Both the position numbers and the translations under genes were made by a program. DNA of 64,000 nt from Leuctra nigra. Taxonomy: Eukaryota; Arthropoda; Insecta; Plecoptera; Leuctridae. The DNA lies in the NCBI GenBank assembly GCA_934045905.1, contig OW203768.1, positions 27,557,060 through 27,621,059 on the forward strand, written 5' to 3'. Under the pieces are notes generated by a model that was given only the letters and a program-made list of their open reading frames with translations, was not told the DNA's origin and ran no database searches. Of this stretch, positions 34,915-45,063 are shown piece after piece. Every line of letters begins with the position of its first letter. The stretch's first letter is position 1.

Positions 34915-37208
34915 TCAGGTTGTTTTCGGCCTCGAACCAGGGCACATATCGCGTCTCCATCATCTTGCGATACTTGGCTGAAAGAGAATAACAATGAACA
35001 TTGTTAATTTTAAATAAGGAGGACTTAAACGATATTTGAAATAAATGGACCGGTCTGCCTGACGAGTATAATTAGGCAAGAAACTGGTTCTGAGTTGTTC
35101 AGCTTCAGACTTTACACACTGACATTAAAATCCCATTTGAAACGCAAAGAAAGTGTTCAACTTAAATAACATTCTGTCCATTATTCACTGGTATTGTCAC
35201 ATTGATCAAAATAATACACGTTATTTCGCCCGTGCGTTCTTCGGGCTTTGTCAGATACACCTATGAGCCCGGCGAACGCACGGCCGAAATATCGTGTATT
35301 TTTTTTTATCAATGTGACAATAAAGTTCAGAAGTCGTTTTAAATTTATATTAGGGATTGATGTATAATCTTCTCAGTGTTTTAACTGAATTGATGTATCA
35401 ATAAAAGACTGTTGACTCGCGTAGTTTAAAAATTATCAAAAATATTACTTTTTAGCATTAGGTTTCAATTTAACAAGTGGAGGCGAAAGCCAGGAATTGT
35501 TAAAAATAATATAAGAAATTGTAAATAATCTATGTATATATTATTCAATAAAGATGTTTAAAAAAAATAAAAAATCGCGTAGTTTGAACAGGCTAATTCG
35601 AATTATGTTTATCATGTTCCCGGCCACTCAAACACAACGCAAACTTCTGAGCTGGATGATGATATCAAGTATCGGGATTTCTCTGAGGAAACTCTGTAGA
35701 CACTCACCTCTGACAACATTCGTGTAGTCCGCTTTGCAGTCGCTGCCGTAGTCACTGGGTAGACATTCCATAGGCACGAACTTGTCTATTGTCTCAACTG
35801 AGCCGTGGAAGTGCAACTAAATCGCACACAAAATTCAAATAAATACTAAAACATACTAGTCAACCTGGACTCCAAGTCTTGAAATCGGCGTTTTAAAAAC
35901 TTTCGCGTTTTCTGTGTTTAAAACCAAAAAAGTTAACAACTCAGCCTTAGCCTTCAATTTTTTCATGTTTTATACAATGAAAACGCAAACGGTTTCAAAA
36001 CGCCGATTTTAAGATATGGACTCTTGGTGATCCTGCCAGAAGAATCTACTAAATATGTGGGCATGCGCATATCGCTGCCGTGTAATGAGGTTTTACATTA
36101 GTATCCATGTTCTTACCAAACTCATCAGTTCTCCGTGGATGAACGGCTTGAATAACATGAGCATTGTTTCCAGTATAAATCCAGAGTTGATCACGTGCAC
36201 GGCTTTAAGTCTTATAGGATGACCCTCCTGTAATTATGAAAAGTTCTACCAATTGTAGTTAACGAAGAAGCGGCGGTGTGATAAATGCGTATCTTTCTGT
36301 AGATTATCCACCCATATATGCTGCATGTAAATGCAGCATGTCACCATCAGTGTTGATGGAAGGTACTAATTATATCGGTCATACGAATGGCAGTTTAGTA
36401 CCTGATCATATTTGGCCCATGAGATGTTTTAAGAATCAATACCTGCCTGAATGTAGGACATGGCAACTTTGATGGACGAGATGCTGATTTTGAACAAATG
36501 TCGCAGTGTGACTCCCTTGAAGTCGATGATTGTGACGTATCCCGGCGCAAGTCCGTCTTCGGACATCACCATGTCCTCGAACATGAATCCCATGCGCATG
36601 GTCAGGTTGTAGTCGAACTTGCTGGCGTCGAAGTCGGCCAAGCGATACATGAAGATGCTGTAGCCCTCGGGAGTCAGCTTAGATGACTTGATCATGGATC
36701 TGTTACATGAATTGAATGGATATGGTGGTTCAGCTTCAACTCACATAAATCTAAGATTATTCCAGATAATTTGTGTATCAATTGAGCGAGCGACTCCTTT
36801 TGTCTCATTTACAAAGGACCTCCCTTTCTTTCTTTTTGTCTGTTGTTGGAGACACATTATGTTGTGCCGGTCCTCAGATAGAACTGAAAGTGGACAAGCG
36901 GTAAACTGTAGTAAATATAGATTTACTTACACCGTATCCATCATCTTCTGAATGGCCGGCTCCATCGGATCTCGTTTGCTAAATAGAAACTCAGACTGTG
37001 TTCTGATGTTGAAGTACGTCTCAATGACATGCTTGGTTCTCTCCACATGGCAGTAGTTGGAGTGGAAGAACAGATGAAGATGCTCGTCAGTGAGGTCAGG
37101 GAGATGAGGCTGACTCGAGACCCATCGTCTCAGCTGCGCAATGTCCTCGGGATCGTGTGGCGGTTCAACCAGGAGGCCGTCGTAGAAGGGAAACTTCATC
37201 GTCGTCAT
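34868..37208 (-). CDS. CRAL-TRIO domain protein (alpha-tocopherol transfer protein/clavesin-like), complete
   Basis: Five exons on the minus strand: 37208-36931, 36699-36447, 36227-36117, 35816-35708 and 34977-34868 (TAA), joining to 286 residues, close to the usual length of insect members. Exon 1 holds the CRAL-TRIO N-terminal helical domain (LRRWVSSQPHLPDLTDEHL, ERTKHVIETYFNIRT, SKRDP). Exons 2-4 hold the Sec14-like lipid-binding fold (LTPEGYSIFMYRLADFD, DFKGVTLRHLF, EGHPIRLKAVHVIN, LHFHGS, LPSDYGSD). The last exon gives LRIDETKRALKSQSAK. Such proteins carry hydrophobic ligands (tocopherol, retinoids, phosphoinositides) between membranes; the ligand here is unknown. An acceptor just upstream (TCCTCAG at about 37224) implies an upstream 5' UTR exon; the alternative Met is four codons in. 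Intron 2 fits only a GC-AG donor (CAG|GCAGGT at 36447/36446). The end of the gene is duplicated in tandem. Confidence 0.92.
35192..35322. mobile_element. 131-bp palindromic MITE in CRAL-TRIO intron 4
   Basis: The arms TATTGTCACATTGATCAAAA and its complement (ATCAATGTGACAATA) continue inward through CCGTGCGTTCTTCGGGCT and AGCCCGGCGAACGCACGG, so nearly the whole element folds into a hairpin. A TA flank is possible. Confidence 0.6.
35868..36023. mobile_element. 156-bp MITE with inverted arms in CRAL-TRIO intron 3
   Basis: The terminal arms GACTCCAAGTCTTGAAATCG and the complement of CGATTTTAAGATATGGACTC continue to the GCGTTTTC/GAAAACGC blocks. No target duplication was identified. Confidence 0.6.
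36782..36860 (+). mobile_element. Solo 5' end of the Helitron-like family in CRAL-TRIO intron 1
   Basis: A|TTGAGCGAGCGACTCC followed by TTTTGTCTCATTTACAAAGG and a T-rich block matches the family 5' end. It decays after about 80 bp and no 3' end follows. Confidence 0.5.
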
Positions 37209-38112
37209 CGTAATCAGTGCCTGAGGAGAAGAACAGTAATCAATCTGTTCTCGTAATCATCATCATCATCATCATCATCATCACTGGTCAGGGATTAGAC
37301 TCACTAACTTGTACCGGTTCCCAACGTTTCATTGGACGTCCTAAATTCCTTCTCCAATGTGGGTGATACTCCTATAAACTTGATCTGGTAATGCGCTCTT
37401 CGGCATACTAATCAGATGTTCGCTAGATTTCGACTTGAGTATTTTAGTTAGCCGTGTAAAACTCCTGCCTTTAGTACGTACTTGAACGTTGTCCAAATTT
37501 GAATGACTGCTGATGTCATTTAACCAATCTAAGCTTGTTATTATCATTGAAATGTGAGGTCACATACTAGAGTGAGACAAGGAGGTCGCTTAGACTGCCT
37601 TCTGATGGTGCGATCTTACATTTATCAGCCTATCAGATTTATTGAACGTTCAAGTTTTGTTTGGCCAAGTGTACCTATTCCTGATTCAGTTTGCCCTAGA
37701 GCATCTTTACATATCTGAAGAATCTTATTTCAGCAGATTGCATTTTGTTGTTTAGAGCGTTTCTTATCAATATGAAGGCACGGTCTATATTTTGCAAAAA
37801 TTCATTCTGGTCTACTTCCTTGTACCGTTTCTCAATACTTTGTTATGTTGTTATTGAATTAATAATTCGATCTTCTACATCTAGGTATTGTACTGAGTAG
37901 AAGAACCTAAATTGTAGGTAAAGATAATTACATTCAAAATTCCACAAAGACAAGAAATTAGCATCAACTACAGGGCAGAGCCATCATTAACATGAGCACT
38001 GTCCTAAAATACCTATATATTCACAACATCCCCTAAAATGCAAAAAGTTGAACGCTCATGTAACAATACCGACTTCGTAAAACCATGTGAAATTTCTACA
38101 TCTTCAACAAAG
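37209..38112. other. Upstream region of the CRAL-TRIO gene
   Basis: Expected to contain a 5' UTR intron and the promoter. A CAT/ATC trinucleotide microsatellite occupies about 37256-37283. No other gene was recognised. Confidence 0.4.
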
Positions 38113-41068
38113 AGTCAAACGTGATCAAACACTCACTGCGAAGAAGTAATAGTCAAGAACACAGCTGGAGCTACATGGTCAAACACTAACTGTGAAGAAG
38201 TAATAGTCAAGAACACAGCTGGAGCTACGTGGTCAAACACTAACTGTGAAGAAGTAATAGTCAAGAACACAGCTGGAGCTACGTGGTCAAACACTCACTG
38301 TGAAGAAGTAATAGTCAAGAACACAGCTGGAGCTACGTAGTCAAACACTCAATGTGAAGAAGTAATAGTCAAGAACACAGCTGGAGCTACATGGTCAAAC
38401 ACTAACTGTGAAGAAGTAATAGTCAAGAACACAGTTGGAGCTGCGTGGTCAAACACTCACTGTGAAGAAGTAATAGTCAAGAACACAGCTGGAGCTACGT
38501 GGTCAAACACTCAATGTGAAGAAGTAATAGTCAAGAACACAGTTGGAGCTACGTGGTCAAACACTCACTGTGAAGAAGTAATAGTCAAAAACACAGCTGG
38601 AGCTACGTGGTCAAACACTTACTGTGAAGTAGTAGTAGTCAAGAACACAGCTGGAGCTACGTGGTCAAACACTCACTGTGAAGAAGTAATAGTCAAGAAC
38701 ACAGCTGGAGCTACGTGGTCAAACACTCACTGTGAAGAAGTAATAGTCAAGAACACAGCTGGAGCTATGTGGTCAAACACTCACTGTGAAGAAGTAATAG
38801 TCAAGAACACAGCTGGAGCTACGCGGTCAAACACTCACTGTGAAGAAGTAATAGTCAAGAACACAGCTGGAGCTACGTGGTCAAACACTTACTGTGAAGA
38901 AGTAATAGTCAAGAACACAGCTGGAGCTACGTGGTCAAACACTCACTGTGAAGAAGTAATAGTCAAGAACACAGCTGGAGCTACGTGGTCAAACACTCAC
39001 TGTGAAGAAGTAATAGTCAAGAACACAGCTGGAGCTACATGGTCAAACACTCACTGTGAAGAAGTTATAGTCAAGAACACAGCTGGAGCTATGTGGTCAA
39101 ACACTCACTGTGAAGAAGTAATAGTCAAGAACACAGCTGGAGCTACGTGGTCAAACACTTACTGTGAAGAAGTAGTAGTCAAGAACACAGCTGGAGCTAC
39201 ATGGTCAAACACTCACTGTGAAGAAGTAATAGTCAAGAACACAGCTGGAGCTACGTGGTCAAACACTCACTGTGAAGAAGTAATAGTCAAGAACACAGCT
39301 GGAGCTACGTGGTCAAACACTTACTGTGAAGAAGTAATAGTCAAGAACACAGCTGGAGCTACGTGGTCAAACACTAACTGTGAATAAGTAATAGTCAAGA
39401 ACACAACTGGAGCTACGTGGTCAAACACTCACTGTGAAGAAGTAATAGTAAAGAACACAGCTGGAGCTACGTGGTCAAACACTTACTGTGAAGAAGTAAT
39501 AGTCAAGAACACAGCTGGAGCTACGTGGTCAAACACTTACTGTGAAGAAGTAATAGTCAAGAACACAGCTGGTCAAACGTAGTCAAACACTTACTGTGAA
39601 GAAGTAATAGTAAAGAACACAGCTGGAGCTACGTGGTCAAACACTCACTGTGAAGAAGTAATATTCAAGAACACAGCTGGAGCTACGTGGTCAAACACTC
39701 ACTGTGAAGAAGTAATAGTCAAGAACACAGCTGGAGCTACGTGGTCAAACACTTACTGTGAAGAAGTAATAGTCAAGAACACAGCTGGTCAAACGTAGTC
39801 AAACACTCACTGTGAAAAAGTAATAGTCAAGAACACAGCTGGAGCTACGTGGTCAAACACACTCACTGTGTAGAAGTTATAGTCAAGAACACAGCTGGAG
39901 CTACGTGGTCAAACACTCACTGTGAAGAAGTAATAGTCAAGAACACAGCTGGAGCTACGTGGTCAAACACTCACTGTGAAGAAGTAATAGTCAAGAACAC
40001 AACTGGAGCTACGTGGTCAAACACTTACTGTGAAGAAGTAATAGTCAAGAACACAACTGGAGCTACGTGGTCAAACACTCACTGTGAAGAAGTAGTAGTC
40101 AAGAACACAGCTGGAGCTACGTGATCAAACACTCACTGTTGAAGTAGAAATAGTCAAGAACACAGCTGGTTCTACGTGGTCAAACACCTACTGTGAAGAA
40201 GTAATAGTCAAGAACACAGCTGGAGCTACGTGGTCAAACACTTACTGTGAAGAAGTAATAGTCAAGAACACAGCTGGTCAAATGAAGTCAAACACTCACT
40301 GTGAAGAAATAATAGTTAAGAACACAGCTGGAGCTACGTGGTCAAACACTAACTGTGAAGAAGAAATAGTCAAGAACACAGCTGGAGCTACGTGGTCAAA
40401 CACTCACTGTGAAGAAGTAATAGTCAAGAACACAGCTGGAGCTACGTGGTCAAACACTCACTGTGAAGAAGTAATAGTCAAGAACACAGCTGGAGCTACG
40501 TGGTCAAACACTCACTGTGAAGAAGTAATAGTCAAGAACACAGCTGGAGCTACGTGGTCAAACACTCACTGTGAAGAAGTAATAGTCAAGAACACAGCTG
40601 GAGCTATGTGGTCAAACACTCACTGTGAAGAAGTAATAGTCAAGAACACAGCTGGAGCTACGTGGTCAAATACTCACTGTGAAGAAGAAATAGTCAAGAA
40701 CACAGCTGGAGCTACGTGGTCAAACACTCACTGTGAAGAAGTAATAGTCAAGAACACAGCTGGAGCTACGTGGTCAAACACTCACTGTGAAGAAGTAATA
40801 GTAAAGAACACAGCTGGAGCTACGTGGTCAAACACTCACTGTGAAGAAGTAATAGTCAAGAACACAGCTGGAGCTACGTGATCAAACACTCACTGTGAAG
40901 AAGTAATAGTCAAGAACACAGCTGGTCAAACGTAGTCAAACACTCACTGTGAAGAAGTAATAGTCAAGAACACAGCTGGAGCTTCGTGGTCAAACACTCC
41001 CTGTGAAGAAGTAATAGTCAAGAACACAGCTGGAGCTACGTGGTCAAACACTCACTGTGGAGAAGTAG
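38113..41068. repeat. 3-kb minisatellite of 54-bp units
   Basis: About 55 tandem units, each 54 bp (18 codons), with the core TCAAACACTCACTGTGAAGA then AGTAATAGTCAAGAACACAG and CTGGAGCTACGTGG. Because the unit is a multiple of three, frames such as WSNTHCEEVIVKNTAGAT stay open for up to 206 codons between substitutions, but stop codons recur and no start, splice or promoter context supports translation. A recurrent variant replaces AGCTACGTGG by TCAAACGTAG (near 39573, 39789, 40278 and 40927). Confidence 0.95.
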
Positions 41069-41156
41069 GTAATTGTGCCTTGTCCATTATCCCGTGGGAA
41101 CGAACATTATGGCCATCATTCAATTGTACTCCTCAAGGTTGAACCAAAAAATGTAT

Positions 41157-43506
41157 CTAGTGGAGCGGTCGCTCCACCCAGCCAAGTCGTACTATACACT
41201 CACAGTCACTCAACATACCGTAAATGCCTAATAAACTGAGGAGCAGACCAAACACTTTTACTGTAAGCAACAACATGGCATTTTCGGCCTACTGGATCTT
41301 AAAATTGGAAAATCTCACATTATTGTGAAATGTCTTAATTTCGAGCTATGGCCCACCCCACTACATATACCAAATTTGGGAACAATAGGTTATGCCATTT
41401 GCGCGCTAGAGGACCGAGAAAACAGTGAAATTACACCACTTTCTGATTCTGAAGATGATGATTCTGATGATATCAGGAAACCCTGTTGACAGCGCCACAG
41501 CCTAAACGGCTAAACCGATCGACCTGAAACTTTTACCACATATGCACTTTTGGCGTCTGATGATACCTTGCCTCTTGTGATTTTTTGTGCCGCCATTTTT
41601 AAACCGGAAGTGACGTCATAACTCAAAAACGTCTGAACCGATTAGAACGAAATTAGCGCCATTTGATTTAGATGGTCATCTTTATGAAGTATCAATAAAA
41701 AAAATATTATTTTCTTATTTTCTAAACCGGAAGTGACGTCATAAATACGCAATATTTAACTTATTTCAACAAATTATACTTAAAATACGTACATAATTAA
41801 CTTACATTGTAACATAGACAATACAATTTATATATTCAAGGTAGCAGTGTTCTCGGCCGCCATTCCTGAAACCGGAAGTGACGTCATATATCTAAAACGC
41901 CTGTACCGATTGCAACTGAACTAGCTCCTGCGTATTCATTCTGCTATTTATTTGAAAAATCAATTGTGAAAAATGAATAAATAAATTAATGGTACCGGAA
42001 ATGGCGGCAGGAACCACTAAATGAAACCGGAAGTGACGTCATATATTACAAACGGCATGACCGATTTTACGGAAATATAGGGATTAGGAATTCAGATGGT
42101 CGTTCATGAAGGTATCAACTAGATAAAACTAGATTGTTTTCTTATTACCTATACCGGAATTCGGCCGCTATTTCAAAACCGGAAGTGACGTCATGTATCG
42201 AAAACGGCTGGATCGATTATAGCGAAACTTAAGCTATTCTTCTTGGATAATCATTTTCATCTTATACCAAACGCAACTTTTCATAGTAACCAAATCGGTT
42301 GAGGCGTATTTTTTTAAAGAAATTAGTCCCTGCTCGGACATGTGCTACAAGCTGTATGAATAAACTAACAAAAGAAGTGATATCCCAGAAAAAACACTCC
42401 GTGTAAAAATACCAGCCAAGTCTCTTTAACTATAAAAAAAAATAGATTAAATCTAAAAATTCAGCACTGAAAAGGAGTGATATCAAAAAAGGAGCCAAGT
42501 CAACGAATTTTCCAAATTTTAATCGTACCATTGAAATAAAAATATCAACCCCCGAGAAATACTTAAAAAAAGGACTTGGCGCATCGTTTTTTTAAAGACA
42601 TTTTTCTATTCTTAAGCTTATGCCACTCACATACTACGTAGTTCAGAAATGCCTAGAAAAATTGGGACAAAACTTTCAAATTAAATATTGAACATTCTGT
42701 AAAATATTTTAAATTTAAATATAAGTACGCAAAGAAACATAGCATTGTCTTACAAGCAATAAATACAGAACAGTTGTGTTTGTGATTGGTAGGTACCTAT
42801 AGTTTTGTGGGTACATCAACATACCTACTACAGCATTATACTTGGAACCTTCTCGCCGTGTAATTAATTGCTATTAATTAACATTTTATACCAAAAAAAT
42901 TCATAAATTACATAACGTATTACTTTAGATAAAAATCTAGTCAGTAATTATTTGAGCAGCATGGCTCAGTGCACTAGTCACTTATACAAATCTCATTGAC
43001 GGTCTTCTTGTAATGAGCGCTTTCGCTATTTCCCTCAGTCACGATATTGAGAAGTATGATTGATTAATATGACCCTAGAAATAGTGGCAATAACGAATAG
43101 ACTAGGCCGCTTCCGTTTATTCGTTATTCGTTTATCCGTTTATTTCCTCTGAATATTGACAAAATACCAAAACTGCCAGTAGGTAAGAGTACTAGTTATA
43201 TTAAAACGTAGTATGATTCGTCGATAATGAATGTGATATACTCAGGAAAATATACTTGTAGAGTTCTTCCTATACTTTTAGGATAGAAAAGTGTCTTTAA
43301 AAAAACGATGCGCCAAGTCCTTTTTTTAAGTATTTCTCGGGGGTTGATATTTTTATTTCAATGGTACGATTAAAATTTGGAAAATTCGTTGACTTGGCTC
43401 CTTTTTTGATATCACTCCTTTTCAGTGCTGAATTTTTAGATTTAATCTATTTTTTTTATAGTTAAAGAGACTTGGCTGGTATTTTTACACGGAGTGTTTT
43501 TTCTGG
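41157..43506 (-). mobile_element. Second Helitron-like/foldback family, copy A (2.35 kb)
   Basis: Read on the minus strand it starts near 43506 with CCCAGAAAAAACACTCCGTG and ends at 41157 with a GTGGAGCG/CGCTCCAC hairpin followed by TAG. It contains a large internal inverted pair (42382-42612 against 43277-43506) and, near the 3' end, five degenerate units of about 150 bp. The same layout occurs at 59784-61727. No protein is encoded. The Helitron assignment is tentative because the base after CTAG is A, not T. Confidence 0.6.
41590..42200. repeat. Degenerate tandem units carrying ACCGGAAGTGACGTCAT
   Basis: Five units spaced 123, 145, 155 and 152 bp apart. The 17-mer occurs at 41603, 41726, 41871, 42026 and 42178 without change, while sequence around it has drifted. 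Several units also have CGCCATTTT-type or CGGCCGC motifs upstream and an ACGGCTG-ACCGATT block downstream. Confidence 0.8.
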
Positions 43507-43668
43507 GTCTTATATTACAGATAAATATATATGACAGAACATACTCGTATATTAATGACACGATTATGATTTATAATAATACGTCAAGGCTGTTTATAAC
43601 CGAGAGGGGGGTGGGGGGTTGGTGTTAATGATCCTCCCTCCACTTTACATATTGATACTCCCAGATAA

Positions 43669-44991
43669 CTAGGAAAACGCTCAGTGTAACGCGTTGATGA
43701 GCGAGCACGGGTACGTGCAAATTCTCGAACCGGAAATGCGTACACAACGCACAGAAAACATATACATCCATATGGAATTGATTATGATATCAACCTTAAA
43801 GTGTATGCTTTTCATCGAAACTTTAAAATAGCATCTAAGCACCTGGTTCATAAAGCAAATCAGAATCAATTTTCAATTGGCACTGGAAAACATTCATTTC
43901 GATACTTCATTACTGACAGATATTAAAAATGTAAATAACTTCATACGTTCTTAACTGATTGGGATGAAATTTTGTAAAATAAGAGACAATATTGGTCTTA
44001 ATGATCATGCAAAATATGAGTTTGATCAGAATTATCGAAGACCGTTTTCATTTTTCAGCCTATCAGGAGATATTTATTTAAATTTTAACCAATGAATCTG
44101 AGTAACGCGTTGATGAGCGAGCACGGATACGCGCAACACCTCGAACCGAAATTCTGTCTATCGAAAATGTCATTAAAAGCCAATAATTCTAAAATTTCGC
44201 CACAGATTTGTATAGAAATCTCAAAACATTCCTAAAATATTGGTCCAAATAACCATGCAAAGCTTTAAGTTGATCAATTGAGCCTTTATGATTGAACTGT
44301 TCCGTGTTAATTTTCAAAAATCACAGGATCTCCTTCAAAAAATATACCTGAGACCACTCATATGATATAAGTGTGTCTACACAATATCAGATCGACTGTT
44401 GAACGGTCATTATCAGTTTCATTTGCGTTTGAAAGTTTCTGCTCTAACTACCTTGCCTTGAACTGAAGAGTCGAAGTCGCCGTGAATTTGACAGCCAACA
44501 CGCAAATAGTCCGTAAAATGTCAATAACGTTTGGATTTAAACACAGATTAGTATGAAAATTGTCAAAAATGCAGATAATGTTGGACCCAACCATCATGCG
44601 AAGTTATAAGTTGATCGTTCAATCGGTTATAGTTTAAATTTCTAAAAACACAGGAAAGATGGTTTTAAATTTTAACCAATGGGAGGATTTGGCTGAAACT
44701 TTGTTTGATTGGGTACAATGTTGGGGGTAATGACTTGTCAAAATTTCAATTTGATCAAAACAACCAATCGAAAGTTAATTTTTTTTAAATTTGAACCAAT
44801 CAATGGATTTCAAAAAAATTAGGGTCTGCAACAATCAGAAATGTTACGTACATATGTGCAAAATTTCAGCTCGATCGAAGAAAAACTCTGACCTGTATAT
44901 CGTCAGTAACAGAAAAAAAAAAACAAACAAAAAAAAAAACAGAGGTCCGTGCCAAAAGAGCCAAATGGAGACGCTCGCTTCGCTCGCTCAA
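43669..44991 (-). mobile_element. Chimeric Helitron-like element, copies 4a and 4b
   Basis: The minus-strand 5' end is at 44991 (TTGAGCG, preceded by A) and the 3' CTAG end at 43669 (followed by T). An internal second 3'-end-like block (GTGCTCGCTCATCAACGCG, near 44105-44125) shows that two subfamilies are joined: 43669-44099 matches copy 1 at 10615-11236 and 44100-44991 matches copies 2 and 6. Confidence 0.75.
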
Positions 44992-45063
44992 TAACTCCAG
45001 GTAGAGAGCCTAGACCCCCAGGTATGCAAAAACTCACACATGTTTCTCAGGTACATAACTTAA

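Noticed and set aside
38767..40881. Long plus-strand frames (206, 91 and 199 codons) of a repeated 18-residue unit
   Set aside because: They are the 54-bp minisatellite read in a frame without stops; substitutions close the frame repeatedly and there is no gene context.
38113..41068. CRISPR-like array
   Set aside because: Units are contiguous and near-identical with no variable spacers, and the window is eukaryotic.
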